Below, piece by piece: positions 27,473-37,591 of a stretch of 64,000 bases of DNA (positions are counted from its first letter, which is position 1; each line of letters begins with the position of its first letter). Source of the stretch: Colwellia sp. PAMC 21821 (GTDB lineage Bacteria > Pseudomonadota > Gammaproteobacteria > Enterobacterales > Alteromonadaceae); NCBI RefSeq assembly GCF_002077175.1, contig NZ_CP014943.1, forward strand, positions 2,852,001 through 2,916,000, given 5' to 3'. A program made the position numbers and the translations under genes. The notes under the pieces were generated by a model. The model saw only the letters and a program-made list of their open reading frames with translations, searched no databases and was not told where the DNA came from.

Positions 27473-28945
27473 CTAATGACCTACATTAATTAATTCTACA
27501 GTGCCATCTTCACGTACTTCGGTAATAGTACCTTTTGGCTCTTGCATAAATAGTAATGTAGTAAAGCCTATCACAGCAGTACCTGCTATCACCATAAAGA
27601 AGGTTGAATAATCAACCATGGTTAATACGGTTAAGTAAACTACAGCGCCGACGTTACCGTAAGCACCAGTCATACCAGCAATTTGACCCGTTAAACGACG
27701 TTTAATGAGAGGCACAGCCGCAAATACGGCACCTTCACCTGCTTGCACGAAGAATGAACAAGCCATTGCCGTTACAACCGCTAATGCTAAAGGCCATTCA
27801 CCGGTGATTTCAGACATGGCGAAATAACCAACAGCTAAACCTGCAGTTAAAATTAATAAGGTTTTCTTACGACCATATTTGTCTGATAACCAACCGCCAC
27901 CCGGACGAGACATTAAGTTCATAAAGGCATACGTTGAGGCTAACATCGCTGCGTAAACCATGCTTAATTCGAAGGTTTCAGCGAAAAATAACGGTAACAT
28001 TGAAACCACGGCTAATTCTGAACCAAAAGTCGCAAAGTAAAGAATGTTTAATACGGCCACTTGTCTGAATTTATAACGGTGAATTTCTTCTACTGGCTTT
28101 GAAAATAAATGACCGTTTACTTTAATGGTTTGCCTTACTTCAATAGCAAATAAAACCACTAAACTTAGATAAGCAATGATGGCACTTTGTGCTGATAATA
28201 AGCTTACGCCAGCAGGTGATAATTTCCAGGTAAGTAAAGCTAAAGCACCGTACATTGGCAGCTTCATAATTAGTAACAGAAAGAAGTCACCTGTTGAAGT
28301 AACTTCCATTGCACCTGTTTGTTTAGGCTTGAAGTAGGTTGAACCTTTAGGGGTATCTGTTACGTTTTTATACCAGATAACACTGAAAATTAAGCTTAAT
28401 GCACCGGTAAAGGCAACCGCGTATCTCCAGCCGTCTTCACCACCAAATGCTAATGCAAGCGTTGGTAAGGTCATGGCAGCAGCAGCCGAACCAAAGTTAC
28501 CCCAGCCACCATAAATACCTTCAGCCGTGCCTAATTCGTTAGCAGGGAACCATTCAGATACCATACGAATACCGATAACAAAACCCGCACCGATAAAGCC
28601 TATTAAGAAGCGAGATAATGCCGATTGTTCAAAGGTAGTGGCAAAAGCAAACATAAAACAAGGGATACTACATACGGCAAGTAATACCGCGAAGGTTAAG
28701 CGAGGGCCGTATTTATCGGTAAGCATACCAATGACAACACGCGCCGGAATGGTTAACGCTACATTTAATAGCATTAATGTTTTTATTTCAGCATTTGTTA
28801 ACCCTAATGAGTCAGCAATTACTGACACTAAAGGTGCAAAGTTAAACCAAACAGCAAAAGTAATAAAAAACGCTATCCAACTCATATGTAAGGTTTTCAT
28901 CTTACCTTTGAAAGAAAATATATTGAGACTATCTTGACCGCTCAT
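27473..28945 (-). CDS. narK: Nitrate/nitrite MFS transporter (NarK/NasA family)
   Basis: An inner-membrane nitrate importer or nitrate/nitrite exchanger. The 490-residue protein has 12 or more membrane segments and both nitrate-signature glycine-rich motifs ([13 protein letters not shown] at about residue 145 and [12 protein letters not shown] at about 430), plus arginines in helices 2 and 8 ([31 protein letters not shown]). An enlarged cytoplasmic loop lies in the middle (about 215-290). Context with nirBD and nasA indicates nitrate uptake for assimilation. It is the first gene of the narK-kinase operon and is preceded by a sigma-54 promoter with an NtrC-type enhancer. Confidence 0.92.
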   Translation of the reverse strand: MSGQDSLNIFSFKGKMKTLHMSWIAFFITFAVWFNFAPLVSVIADSLGLTNAEIKTLMLLNVALTIPARVVIGMLTDKYGPRLTFAVLLAVCSIPCFMFAFATTFEQSALSRFLIGFIGAGFVIGIRMVSEWFPANELGTAEGIYGGWGNFGSAAAAMTLPTLALAFGGEDGWRYAVAFTGALSLIFSVIWYKNVTDTPKGSTYFKPKQTGAMEVTSTGDFFLLLIMKLPMYGALALLTWKLSPAGVSLLSAQSAIIAYLSLVVLFAIEVRQTIKVNGHLFSKPVEEIHRYKFRQVAVLNILYFATFGSELAVVSMLPLFFAETFELSMVYAAMLASTYAFMNLMSRPGGGWLSDKYGRKKTLLILTAGLAVGYFAMSEITGEWPLALAVVTAMACSFFVQAGEGAVFAAVPLIKRRLTGQIAGMTGAYGNVGAVVYLTVLTMVDYSTFFMVIAGTAVIGFTTLLFMQEPKGTITEVREDGTVELINVGH

Positions 28946-29070
28946 GCGACAACTCCTAAAAATTAAATGTTTGTTTTTTTATTAACGGATGACATTTTTT
29001 TTGTCTGTTAATAATAAATAATGAGTTTTCTATTAAATTAGTCGTAGAAATAAGTTTATTGAACAGTGAG

Positions 29071-29087
29071 TTGCAAATGTAATGCCA
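29071..29087 (-). promoter_or_regulatory. Predicted sigma-54 promoter of narK
   Basis: Minus-strand TGGCATTACATTTGCAA is a near-consensus -24/-12 pair with GG and GC ten bases apart. The predicted start near 29061 gives a leader of about 115 bases to the narK ATG. Confidence 0.75.
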
Positions 29088-29194
29088 TTCGTATGGTCAT
29101 TATCTATCTTTATGATTATATTGGTTTTAGTGTTTTTTTTATGCGAGAAAATAACTGCGGAATGTTTATTTATGCACAATAGAATAACGATTAC

Positions 29195-29209
29195 GCACAC
29201 ATTGAGTGC
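29195..29209. promoter_or_regulatory. NtrC-type enhancer site for narK
   Basis: GCAC-N7-GTGC (29195-29209) is centred about 141 bases upstream of the predicted narK start. A half-site TGCAC at 29173-29177 is spaced 21 bp away, two helical turns, as in paired NtrC sites. Confidence 0.65.
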
Positions 29210-29761
29210 ATAAAAAAAATAAATAGTCATAGCATTATTTAAAAAAGCCTCACCTAAGCAAAAGTTAGTCGTAACGGATAAATGCAATACAGTTCGCTAT
29301 AGGCAGGATGAAATAAACAAATTAGGGATGAGAGGGAAGAAGGGTATTAGTGCATCCAACCATCGATGTTTCTAAGATGATCAAACATCCAATATTTTCG
29401 CTATCTATGGGCGGCTCCTAGCCATTTTTGATATTTCTCCTGCATTACGTTAATAACAGCATCCTTTTAAAAAATATGCCCCTGTAGCATTAGTAATACC
29501 AATTTGATTCATCAACTTGGTATAAACCTTTTACGTCGATATAGGGATTTATATTTAGTCAGGAACCGTAAACATAAGTTATTGAGTATTTATGCTCATT
29601 TATAATACTTAGCTTACTTAATACAACAGGTCATAGGTGTTTCGAATCTTTGTTTAATTTGTCTGATTTGGAATTTGGAAAACACTCAAGGCTGAAATGC
29701 CCAGTAGTAAATGAAAGCATCATGAAACAAGCACCTCTTATGTATATAACACTGCAGCCAA

Positions 29762-29776
29762 GCACCAGAACAGTGC
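29762..29776. promoter_or_regulatory. NtrC-type enhancer site for the nasB-like/nasA genes
   Basis: GCAC-N7-GTGC is centred about 141 bases upstream of the predicted + strand start, the same distance as at narK. A GCAC half-site lies 29 bp further upstream (29733-29736). Confidence 0.65.
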
Positions 29777-29883
29777 ATAAATTTATCTAATACCAATGTT
29801 ATTCATCATTAATTTCATTGTGTATTTACATTAATTTCTTTTAATACAAGGAAGTAAAAGTAAATATATTACCCAAAAGTACA

Positions 29884-29900
29884 TGGCACATTACCTGCAT
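29884..29900 (+). promoter_or_regulatory. Predicted sigma-54 promoter of the nasB-like gene
   Basis: TGGCACATTACCTGCAT has a perfect TGGCAC -24 element and a -12 TGCA with GG and GC ten bases apart. The predicted start is near 29910. Confidence 0.75.
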
Positions 29901-29987
29901 TTAGCTGTATAGATAAAGTTAAGTAGCTATGTGGATAACATTTCCACATTCGCAAATAACATAACTCTCAACTATGTGAGCAGTACA

Positions 29988-31391
29988 ATGGCCAATACCG
30001 AAAGCCCAACAGCAGATATGCAAAGAAATCAGCATTGTGAATCGATTACTCAGATCAAGCCCTCGTTGGTGATCATTGGTAACGGCATGGCAACTGGTCG
30101 GCTATTAGATGAAATAATTAAGCGCTCACCCAATAAATATCAAATTACCGTGATCGGTAAAGAACACTTTGGTAGTTACAATCGCATTATGTTATCTGCC
30201 GTTTTAGCGGGGGATGCCACTATCGATAGCATTATGCAAAAACCACCTGCATGGTATAAACAGCACAATATTAACTTCTTAAGTGGTAGCGAAGTTACTT
30301 ATATAGACAAAGAAATTAAGCTCGTGAAATTAGCCTCAGAAGTGCAGGTTCATTACGACGAACTCATCATTGCTACGGGTTCACGTACCGCTAAAATACC
30401 CGCTAAAAATCAAAATATTGCAGGTATATTCAATTTTCGCGATATTGCAGACACAGAAAAAATTCAAGCCTTTGCTCAACAAGCCGGTTCAAGCGCAAAA
30501 CAAGCCATTGTGATTGGTGGTGGTTTACTCGGGCTAGAAGCCGCATATGGTTTAGCCATTAGTGGTGTAGAAGTTACCTTAGTTCACCGCAACAAATGGT
30601 TACTTAACCGTCAGCTCGATAAAATATCAGCCAATATGTTGCAAAGTATCATGGCTCAAAAAAATATAAAGTTTGCTTTAGGCCATGAAGTGGCTGCTTT
30701 TGAAAGCATAATTGAGCCTAACGCCGAAATAAAATCAGAAGGTCACTCAAAAGAAAGCTTAGAAGAAAGCTTAGAAGTTAACTCAGAGAATAGCTCAGAA
30801 ATCCTATCAGGTGTTACGTTAACCAGCGGTGAGTTTATCAGCGCACAAATGGCCGTTATCGCAACAGGCATTACACCCAACAAAGAGTTAGCCGAAACCG
30901 CTAATATTGACTTTAACCGTGCCATTTTAGTTAACGATTATATGCAAACGAGTGACGCCGCAATTAGCGCTTTAGGCGAGTGTTGTGAACATAAACAAGC
31001 CACTTTTGGTTTAGTTGACCCTATTTGGGCACAATGTATTTCGCTGGCTGAACGTTTATGTAACAACGTCCAAAAGCCATTTCAAAACGCGCCCGTACCC
31101 ACTAAATTGAAAGTTTCAGGCGTACAGCTATTTTCAGCTGGCGATGTTGAAGTATCAGAAGGTAGCCAATGTTTTACCTTGTTGGATAACAAAGCACTTA
31201 TTTACCGTAAGATCATGGTTAAAAACGGCAAAATAAGCGGTATTGTTTTATTTGGTGATGTGAGCTCAGGTATGGCTTACTTCGATTTAATGCAGCAAGA
31301 AGTAATCGTTAATACGATGATGCCAGAGCTACTCATGGGCGATGAATTTATAACAACCATAGAAGATGAGCAAAAAGTCAGTATTGCTTAG
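29988..31391 (+). CDS. nasB: FAD/NAD(P)-dependent oxidoreductase, NasB-like electron donor for nitrate reductase
   Basis: It probably passes electrons from NAD(P)H to NasA for nitrate reduction. From this start the protein has 467 residues, with two dinucleotide-binding motifs (VIIGNGMATGRLLDE near the N-terminus and IVIGGGLLGLEAAYGL at about residue 175), resembling the N-terminal half of NirB but without the siroheme region. A serine/glutamate-rich insert at about 245-265 has short imperfect repeats (KESLEESLEVNSE). The start is uncertain. ATG at 29988 has a weak GAG upstream; a GTG at 29931 would add 19 residues and also fits the promoter. It lies 140 bases before nasA. Confidence 0.82.
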   Translation: MANTESPTADMQRNQHCESITQIKPSLVIIGNGMATGRLLDEIIKRSPNKYQITVIGKEHFGSYNRIMLSAVLAGDATIDSIMQKPPAWYKQHNINFLSGSEVTYIDKEIKLVKLASEVQVHYDELIIATGSRTAKIPAKNQNIAGIFNFRDIADTEKIQAFAQQAGSSAKQAIVIGGGLLGLEAAYGLAISGVEVTLVHRNKWLLNRQLDKISANMLQSIMAQKNIKFALGHEVAAFESIIEPNAEIKSEGHSKESLEESLEVNSENSSEILSGVTLTSGEFISAQMAVIATGITPNKELAETANIDFNRAILVNDYMQTSDAAISALGECCEHKQATFGLVDPIWAQCISLAERLCNNVQKPFQNAPVPTKLKVSGVQLFSAGDVEVSEGSQCFTLLDNKALIYRKIMVKNGKISGIVLFGDVSSGMAYFDLMQQEVIVNTMMPELLMGDEFITTIEDEQKVSIA

Positions 31392-31530
31392 CGTTGTCTT
31401 TGTTCAACTTGAAAATGGCTACACTCGACTTTTTTCATTAAATAAATAGCTTTATTAAAAACTTTTATCAACCAGTACTTTCCTAATGAAAGTTAATATT
31501 AGCTAACGATAGTTAACCTTTGAGAATTTC

Positions 31531-34245
31531 ATGAACGACATTATTTTTACCGATAAACAATCTCCAGCTACCAAAACAGGTCAAACAATCAGTAAAACCA
31601 ATTGTCCATATTGTGGCGTTGGCTGCGGTATTGAAGCAACGGTCGAAAACAATAAAGTTATTGCGGTAAAAGGTAATGCAGAACACCCCGCTAACTTAGG
31701 ACGTTTATGCGTAAAAGGGTCTTCGCTACATGAAACACAAGGTTTGCAAAATCGAATATTACACCCGCGAGTTAAGGGGAAGAACGTAAGTTGGGATGAA
31801 GCAACATCAACGATTGCTGGCCACTTTCAAGAAACAATAGCGCAATATGGCCCTGACTCCGTCGCCTTTTATTTATCAGGGCAGCTACTTACTGAAGATT
31901 ATTATGTCGCCAATAAGTTAATGAAAGGCTTTATTGGCTCAGGCAACGTCGATACTAACTCTCGCTTATGTATGGCGTCGGCAACTGCAGCACACAAGCG
32001 TGCCTTTGGCGAAGATGTGGTTGCAGGCTGTTACGATGATTTAAGCTCAGCCGAAGCTATTTTTATTATTGGCGCTAACCCAGCGTACGCACATCCTATT
32101 GTTTATCAACGCATGATTAAAGCGCGAGAAGAAAACCCCGCCCGTAAAATAGTAGTGATTGACCCTCGCAGAACCGCGTCAGCGAAAGATGCTGATTTAC
32201 ATTTAGCGATAAAGCCCGGCAGCGATGCCTATTTTTATAACGGCTTATTAATCTATTTAGCCGAACAAGGCAAATTAGATAAAGCTTACATCGCAAAACA
32301 TTGCCATGGCTTCGAACAAGCATTAGAAACGGCACAAAGCCAGTTTTCTGACATTTCAGACGTTGCAATCGCTTGTGATATTGAACTCTCATTATTGCTT
32401 GAGAGCTATCAAATTTTTGCTGAAACGGACAAAGTGGTGACTTTTTTCTCGCAAGGTATCAATCAATCATCAAGCGGTGTGGATAAAGCTAACGCGATTA
32501 TTAACTGTCATTTAGCGACCGGAAAAATAGGACGAGAGGGCGCAGGTGCCTTTTCAATTACTGGCCAACCGAATGCCATGGGTGGCCGCGAAGTGGGGGG
32601 GTTATCAACACAACTTGCTGCGCATTTACACTTTGAAAACGCAAATGAAATAGACTTAGTTAAACGTTTTTGGCAAGCACCCAGTATTGCTACTAAGCAA
32701 GGCTTAAAAGCGGTTGAACTATTTGATGCGGTTGACTCAGGAAAAATTAAAGCTATTTGGATCATGGCGACAAACCCTGTGGTAAGTATGCCAAATGCTA
32801 ACCTCGTAAAGCGAGCATTAGAAAAATGCCCAATGGTTGTGGTGAGTGAATGTTATGAAAATACCGATACGATAAATTATGCTGATGTCGTTTTACCCGC
32901 AAGTACATGGGGTGAAAAGCAAGGTTCTGTCACTAATTCAGATAGAACAATATCTGTGCATCAAAGTATGATAAAAGCTCCTGGTGAAGCAAAAAATGAT
33001 TGGCAAATAATTACAGATGTTGCACACAAGTTAGGTTTCAAAGATGCTTTTAATTATCAGCACGCTGTTGACATATTTAGAGAGCATGCGACATTGTCAG
33101 GCTTTGAAAACAGTCATCCTTTTGCTGAAAAAAGAGCTAAAAATGATATTTATCGTATATTTGATATTTCAGCCTTAGCCAATATTTCACAAACAGATTA
33201 CGAAAATTTTATACCCACTAAATGGCCAATTAATACGGCGAATCCAAACGGATTAAAGCGTATATTCACTGATGGTGTTTTTGCTACCAAAAACCAAAAA
33301 GCGAATTTTATTCCGATTATTGCACAGTTACCAAAAATATTACCTGATAAAACCCAAGTGGTAATGAACTCGGGCCGAATTCGTGATCAATGGCATACGA
33401 TGTCGAGAACGGGCCGTGTCGCTAAGTTAATGACTCATTCTGACGAGCCATATATTGCCGTAAATCCTGATGACGCCCAACGTTTTCAATTAGCTGACAA
33501 ACAACTCGCTGTACTTTCAAATTTGAGCGCTGACTATATTGGCCGAGTGAACATAACTAACGAACAACGCACCGGCGAAATTTTTGTACCTATCCATTGG
33601 AACGATAATTTTTCAGCTTCTGCTCGTGTTTCAGCTCTGGTGAACCCGATTACAGATGAACTGTGTGGGCAGCCCGAGCTTAAACACAGCCCGGTTAACA
33701 TCAAGCCGTTTAATGCGGTATGGTCAGGCTACTTAATTTCTTCACAAACGGTAAATTGTCCAACCAGTTACTGGAGCAAAATTCAGCTTGAACAAGGCCA
33801 TAAATATCTATTATCTGATAAGCAAGAATTAGGCGATGATGAAACTATTTTAGCCAATATATATCCACAAATTGATGATTGGATAGTATTAAAAGATGCT
33901 CAACAAAATGTATTACGTATTGCTGGATTTATTGATAACAAGTTGCATTGTTTCTTTGCTGCCAGCACTGATTTAAGCTTGAAATTTAATAGTCGATATA
34001 TTGAAGGGCAATTAAATAAAACACTGCCAATAAAAACTCGCTTTACGTTAATGTCGGGTATTGATAGTGATGGCAAAGGCGATGTAGGCGACATGATTTG
34101 TTCTTGTTTTCAAGTGGGTGAAAACACCATAAAAGAAGCCATTGCATCACAGCAATGTAAATCGGTAACAAGCTTAGGTGAAAAATTGAAATGTGGTACC
34201 AACTGTGGTTCATGCATTCCTGAATTGAAAACATTTTTTACTTAA
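31531..34245 (+). CDS. nasA: Assimilatory nitrate reductase catalytic subunit NasA
   Basis: It reduces nitrate to nitrite in the cytoplasm using bis-MGD molybdenum and iron-sulfur clusters. The 904-residue protein begins with the [4Fe-4S] motif CPYCGVGCG plus LCVKG (about residues 27-75), then a molybdopterin oxidoreductase domain (GSGNVDTNSRLCMASA with the likely Mo-ligand cysteine at about 150; GQPNAMGGREVGG at about 350) and a molybdopterin dinucleotide-binding domain (about 610-730). A C-terminal BFD-like [2Fe-2S] domain carries CSC and CGTNCGSC at about 855-895. This is the enteric/gammaproteobacterial NasA layout that accepts electrons from a NasB flavoprotein encoded just upstream. Confidence 0.95.
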   Translation: MNDIIFTDKQSPATKTGQTISKTNCPYCGVGCGIEATVENNKVIAVKGNAEHPANLGRLCVKGSSLHETQGLQNRILHPRVKGKNVSWDEATSTIAGHFQETIAQYGPDSVAFYLSGQLLTEDYYVANKLMKGFIGSGNVDTNSRLCMASATAAHKRAFGEDVVAGCYDDLSSAEAIFIIGANPAYAHPIVYQRMIKAREENPARKIVVIDPRRTASAKDADLHLAIKPGSDAYFYNGLLIYLAEQGKLDKAYIAKHCHGFEQALETAQSQFSDISDVAIACDIELSLLLESYQIFAETDKVVTFFSQGINQSSSGVDKANAIINCHLATGKIGREGAGAFSITGQPNAMGGREVGGLSTQLAAHLHFENANEIDLVKRFWQAPSIATKQGLKAVELFDAVDSGKIKAIWIMATNPVVSMPNANLVKRALEKCPMVVVSECYENTDTINYADVVLPASTWGEKQGSVTNSDRTISVHQSMIKAPGEAKNDWQIITDVAHKLGFKDAFNYQHAVDIFREHATLSGFENSHPFAEKRAKNDIYRIFDISALANISQTDYENFIPTKWPINTANPNGLKRIFTDGVFATKNQKANFIPIIAQLPKILPDKTQVVMNSGRIRDQWHTMSRTGRVAKLMTHSDEPYIAVNPDDAQRFQLADKQLAVLSNLSADYIGRVNITNEQRTGEIFVPIHWNDNFSASARVSALVNPITDELCGQPELKHSPVNIKPFNAVWSGYLISSQTVNCPTSYWSKIQLEQGHKYLLSDKQELGDDETILANIYPQIDDWIVLKDAQQNVLRIAGFIDNKLHCFFAASTDLSLKFNSRYIEGQLNKTLPIKTRFTLMSGIDSDGKGDVGDMICSCFQVGENTIKEAIASQQCKSVTSLGEKLKCGTNCGSCIPELKTFFT

Positions 34246-34460
34246 AAAATATCAATCAATTGTAAATAAGCGATTCAGAATAATAAGTAAGTTATTTATC
34301 AGCTGTTATCTTGATTTTCAAAATGACAGCTCGACGGCAAAATAAAAATAAAAACTTACTTAATTCCTCCTCATTCGTCAATTTTAGGATAATTGCCCAA
34401 GTTGTTTATTTTAATTTATTGCTGACACTTAAATACCCACACATACTTACCTTAACGCTG

Positions 34461-35207
34461 TTATTTAGAAAATACTTTCTTGAGTAGCTCAGTAGTTCGT
34501 TTTTCTGGATTCTCGCGTATAGCGGCTTCTTCTTTGGCTAAATATTCAAATATGCCTGACAAAGCTTGGGTTTTAACTAACTCAATTAAATCACTACTTA
34601 TATCTGGAACAAATGGCAGCGATTGATATTTTGATATTATTTTATCGTATAAGGTTAATGCGCCGACATCAGCTAAGCTTTGTTTTATAATTGGATCCAT
34701 GGCTTGTGCGATTGGCCCCGACATTTGCGCTTTAAAATATTGCGTTGCCGCATCGTTCTCACCGTTATAAATCGTCTGAATGTCGACCATTGTTAAGTTG
34801 TTTATCGCGCTTGATATAATAGGGCCCGCGGCTGGGATTGCTTGTTCTGCAGCCTCGTTCAACTTAGCTTCAAGCTCATCGGTCCATTGTCCCATGCCTA
34901 TTTTATCTAATATTTTCCCGGCGCTGGCCAATGCTGGTGGTAAATCAATATGCAAATTAGGGTTGTCGGCAAAAGCACCACTTTGTTGTAAGGTTTTTAT
35001 CACTGATTCTGAACCAACAGACAGTGCTTGTTTTAGTGCTTTAGCTATTTGCTCATCACTTAGCACTAGCTGTGAAACATTATCCTCGCCTGAGAGTAAC
35101 TTTTTCGCCTTTTCCCACCAGCTATCTTGAGCAATAGCGGGTGCAATGAGCAAGATTGAACACAGGGCGATAACAGAGTATTTAATGCTTTTTTTAGTGT
35201 TTAGCAT
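34461..35207 (-). CDS. DUF4197 family exported protein
   Basis: A 248-residue protein with a signal peptide (residues 1-26, AIA before the mature start). The helical body carries the DUF4197 pattern: LSDEQIAKALKQALSVGSE near residue 50, IDLPPALASAGKILDKIGMG, and a C-terminal region with LFEYLAKEEAAIRENPEKRT-like sequence (here GIFEYLAKEEAAIRENPEKR). GGAAATAAAATT precedes the ATG. It is on the same strand as, and 151 bases after, the AsmA gene. No function is established for the family, and nothing here adds one beyond a periplasmic location. Confidence 0.85.
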   Translation of the reverse strand: MLNTKKSIKYSVIALCSILLIAPAIAQDSWWEKAKKLLSGEDNVSQLVLSDEQIAKALKQALSVGSESVIKTLQQSGAFADNPNLHIDLPPALASAGKILDKIGMGQWTDELEAKLNEAAEQAIPAAGPIISSAINNLTMVDIQTIYNGENDAATQYFKAQMSGPIAQAMDPIIKQSLADVGALTLYDKIISKYQSLPFVPDISSDLIELVKTQALSGIFEYLAKEEAAIRENPEKRTTELLKKVFSK

Positions 35208-35358
35208 AATTTTATTTCCAAATTAATTCGTAAACATCAAATTAAATCAATAACTTAATTTTAGTAATTGTGCGGTTTGAGTATTAGCACCAAAAATAAA
35301 GATATTAGCGGTAGCAAAAATTAAGTTATTGATGATTCGTTTCTGACAAGTTGGCTGT

Positions 35359-37287
35359 TTAGCCAAAAAGTCCTTTTAGTTTGTCTTTGAGCTTATCTTT
35401 AACTTTGTCTTTTACTTTATCTTTGGCTCCTGAACTAACATCGGGGCGTATTTTAATGTTATGAAATGGCCCGGTAATTTTTATCGGGATCACAACGCCA
35501 GCGTCAGTACTTTCTGCCGCTTGCCCTTGAGTTGACGCCACTATTTTTGATTTAACCTGCAGATTAACTTTGGTTTCAGGCAAGTCTATAACACCGGTGC
35601 CTGATATTCTGATAAAAGGATTATTCAAAGACAAATTATCTGTATTAGCGACGCCGTTAGTTAGCGTAAATTTACCTGTTAAGGCCGCAAAATCTGTTTT
35701 ATCAGCGTTGCTAAAGTCACTGTCCAAACTGACCGCAGATAAGTTACCTTGCATAATACTGCTGGCGCTCTTGGCAATTGCAGCTAAATTAACGCCTTTA
35801 ACAGCGCCATCAATAAAGCTAATGTCGAGATGGCCATTGAGTTGCTGAATAAAATCACGTTGGCTAATGCCTTTGGTTGAGAGATCCCACGCTAATTGGC
35901 CTTTACCCAATAATTTGTCAAAGCCAACCGCATCGTTAAGTAGCGGCTCGGCATTAATATTCGCTAAATCAAATTTAGTCGTGATTTGATAAGGTTTTTT
36001 ATTGGCATTAACCTTAATCGCGCCACTGCCATTGCCTTCATAACCTTGAAAGCTTTTCAATTGCACATTCGCAACGCTATTGTTTAATACAACGGCTATC
36101 TCATTCTTACCCAATTTAATATCGCGGACAAATAACTGACTCGACTTAATTGTAATATCGGCATTTAATGACGCCAAAGCGGATAAATCAAGCGCAGTAT
36201 CATCCCAAACAATGGGCTGACTAGCCGTATCATCTGCTGGTGTTGCTTCTGTGGTTGGCTCAGGTAAATAAGGGTTAAGGTCAAGTATGCCCAAATCGAT
36301 ATTGCTGGCAAGTTTGAGCGGCGTTGACAAGGTAATGGTTGTTGAACCTTTAAATGCTAACGCGTCTAAATTAACCATTAACGCATTAAGCGTGAGTTTA
36401 TTGTTAGCAAAGCCCATATTGGTACTAAATGAGAATTTATTAAAAGCTTCATCTTTAGCGGTCAATGGAATGTTCTGCCAGTTTAATAACTGCTTAACAG
36501 AATCTCCTGAAACCGATAATTTACCACTTAGCTCTTTGCCTTGTTGTACCACTTCACCTTTATAATTTAATTTTACTAAGGCAGATGTTAAGTCTAATTC
36601 GACTGAAAAGGGCTGATTATTGATAGCCTTTGCAGGTGTGGTAATACTTGATTCAAGTTCAAGTACTTGTGTCATATATCTAACACTACCAGAGAGATTA
36701 AGGGGTTCGCGTAGCGAGGGCAGTTTTACCGCTAAATTGAGCTGATCAATGACTTTAGTTTCTTTACTTTGGTGATCGATAAAAGTGAGCTTACCACCAT
36801 TAATTTCTACTTGACCCAGACTAATATCAAAAGCATCAGGTAAATTAATTGATTTATCATCAGCGGGTGATTTTTCCGTGCTGCTTTCTGCGCCAGACAA
36901 AGTTGAGAACTGCCAGTTCACCGTACCATCAATACTTTTTTCTAGCAGTATGTCGGGATTATTGATAACGAACTTTTCAATGGTCAACTCACCAGAAAAA
37001 ACTGAAAGCCAAGGGATATGGATCATTAATTCACTAATACTTGCCATATCAGGTTTAGAGCCGCCTTTTACATTGGAAAAGTGCACATCGTTTAGCACCA
37101 AAGATAATGAAGGAAATACACTTAAACTCTGTTCACCAGCAACCGTTAACGTTCGACCTGTCGATTGTTCTACTTTAGTGCTGACTTGGTTAAATATATC
37201 CTCAGTTGATATTAATTGCGTCGCAACCACTATCAATAAAACAATGATAAAAATAATTACAGCGAAGGATTTTAAGAATAATTTCAT
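35359..37287 (-). CDS. AsmA family protein
   Basis: A 642-residue inner-membrane-anchored periplasmic protein. One N-terminal helix (about residues 6-26) is followed by an AsmA N-terminal domain (VSTKVEQSTGRTLTVAGEQS) and a long beta-rich body. The AsmA_2-type C-terminal region contains FDLANINAEPLLNDAVGFDKLLGKG and GVVIPIKITGPFHNIKIRPD. It ends in a lysine-rich tail of KDKVKDKLKDKL repeats. AsmA-like proteins are thought to move or space phospholipids between membranes. The role here is by family only. A 304-base gap separates it from the divergent htpX gene. Confidence 0.87.
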   Translation of the reverse strand: MKLFLKSFAVIIFIIVLLIVVATQLISTEDIFNQVSTKVEQSTGRTLTVAGEQSLSVFPSLSLVLNDVHFSNVKGGSKPDMASISELMIHIPWLSVFSGELTIEKFVINNPDILLEKSIDGTVNWQFSTLSGAESSTEKSPADDKSINLPDAFDISLGQVEINGGKLTFIDHQSKETKVIDQLNLAVKLPSLREPLNLSGSVRYMTQVLELESSITTPAKAINNQPFSVELDLTSALVKLNYKGEVVQQGKELSGKLSVSGDSVKQLLNWQNIPLTAKDEAFNKFSFSTNMGFANNKLTLNALMVNLDALAFKGSTTITLSTPLKLASNIDLGILDLNPYLPEPTTEATPADDTASQPIVWDDTALDLSALASLNADITIKSSQLFVRDIKLGKNEIAVVLNNSVANVQLKSFQGYEGNGSGAIKVNANKKPYQITTKFDLANINAEPLLNDAVGFDKLLGKGQLAWDLSTKGISQRDFIQQLNGHLDISFIDGAVKGVNLAAIAKSASSIMQGNLSAVSLDSDFSNADKTDFAALTGKFTLTNGVANTDNLSLNNPFIRISGTGVIDLPETKVNLQVKSKIVASTQGQAAESTDAGVVIPIKITGPFHNIKIRPDVSSGAKDKVKDKVKDKLKDKLKGLFG

Positions 37288-37591
37288 AATGGCTCTTAAT
37301 TAACGGAAGTTAATGTCTACTATAGTAAATAAGTAGATTAAATTCATTGAATTGGCAAAAAATACTCTGTCGAATATTATTTTACCTGAGTATTTAAATA
37401 TATTGTTATTAATGAAGCCAAGCATGTTTTTTTTCGACGATTGAAAACGCGTTGAAATCACAGTTTTTTTGTGTCGTGATGTAGATAAATATTAAGCCAA
37501 AAATGTATACAAATAAAAACAAAAAAAGTATTGATTAAATGCCAATTAGACATATTATGTCGTAGTTGCGTTCACTTACTTGGAGTTTATT
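37288..37591. other. Divergent promoter region between the AsmA gene and htpX
   Basis: 304 AT-rich bases with no ORF. Promoters for both genes must lie here, but no clear heat-shock (sigma-32) or envelope-stress box could be identified by eye. Confidence 0.4.

Larger units (their letters stand above)
28946..29930. other. Divergent regulatory region of the nitrate locus
   Basis: About 1 kb between narK (minus) and the NasB-like gene (plus). It holds two opposed sigma-54 promoters and two NtrC-type boxes. Two related ~20-base motifs beginning TAATACCAAT lie at about 29493 and 29791. No credible ORF is present; an 84-codon frame at 29033-29287 runs through the promoter and looks non-coding. Confidence 0.7.

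Noticed and set aside
29033..29287. 84-codon minus-strand ORF between narK and the nasB-like gene
   Set aside because: It runs across the narK sigma-54 promoter and enhancer, has low-complexity composition and no ribosome site; judged non-coding.
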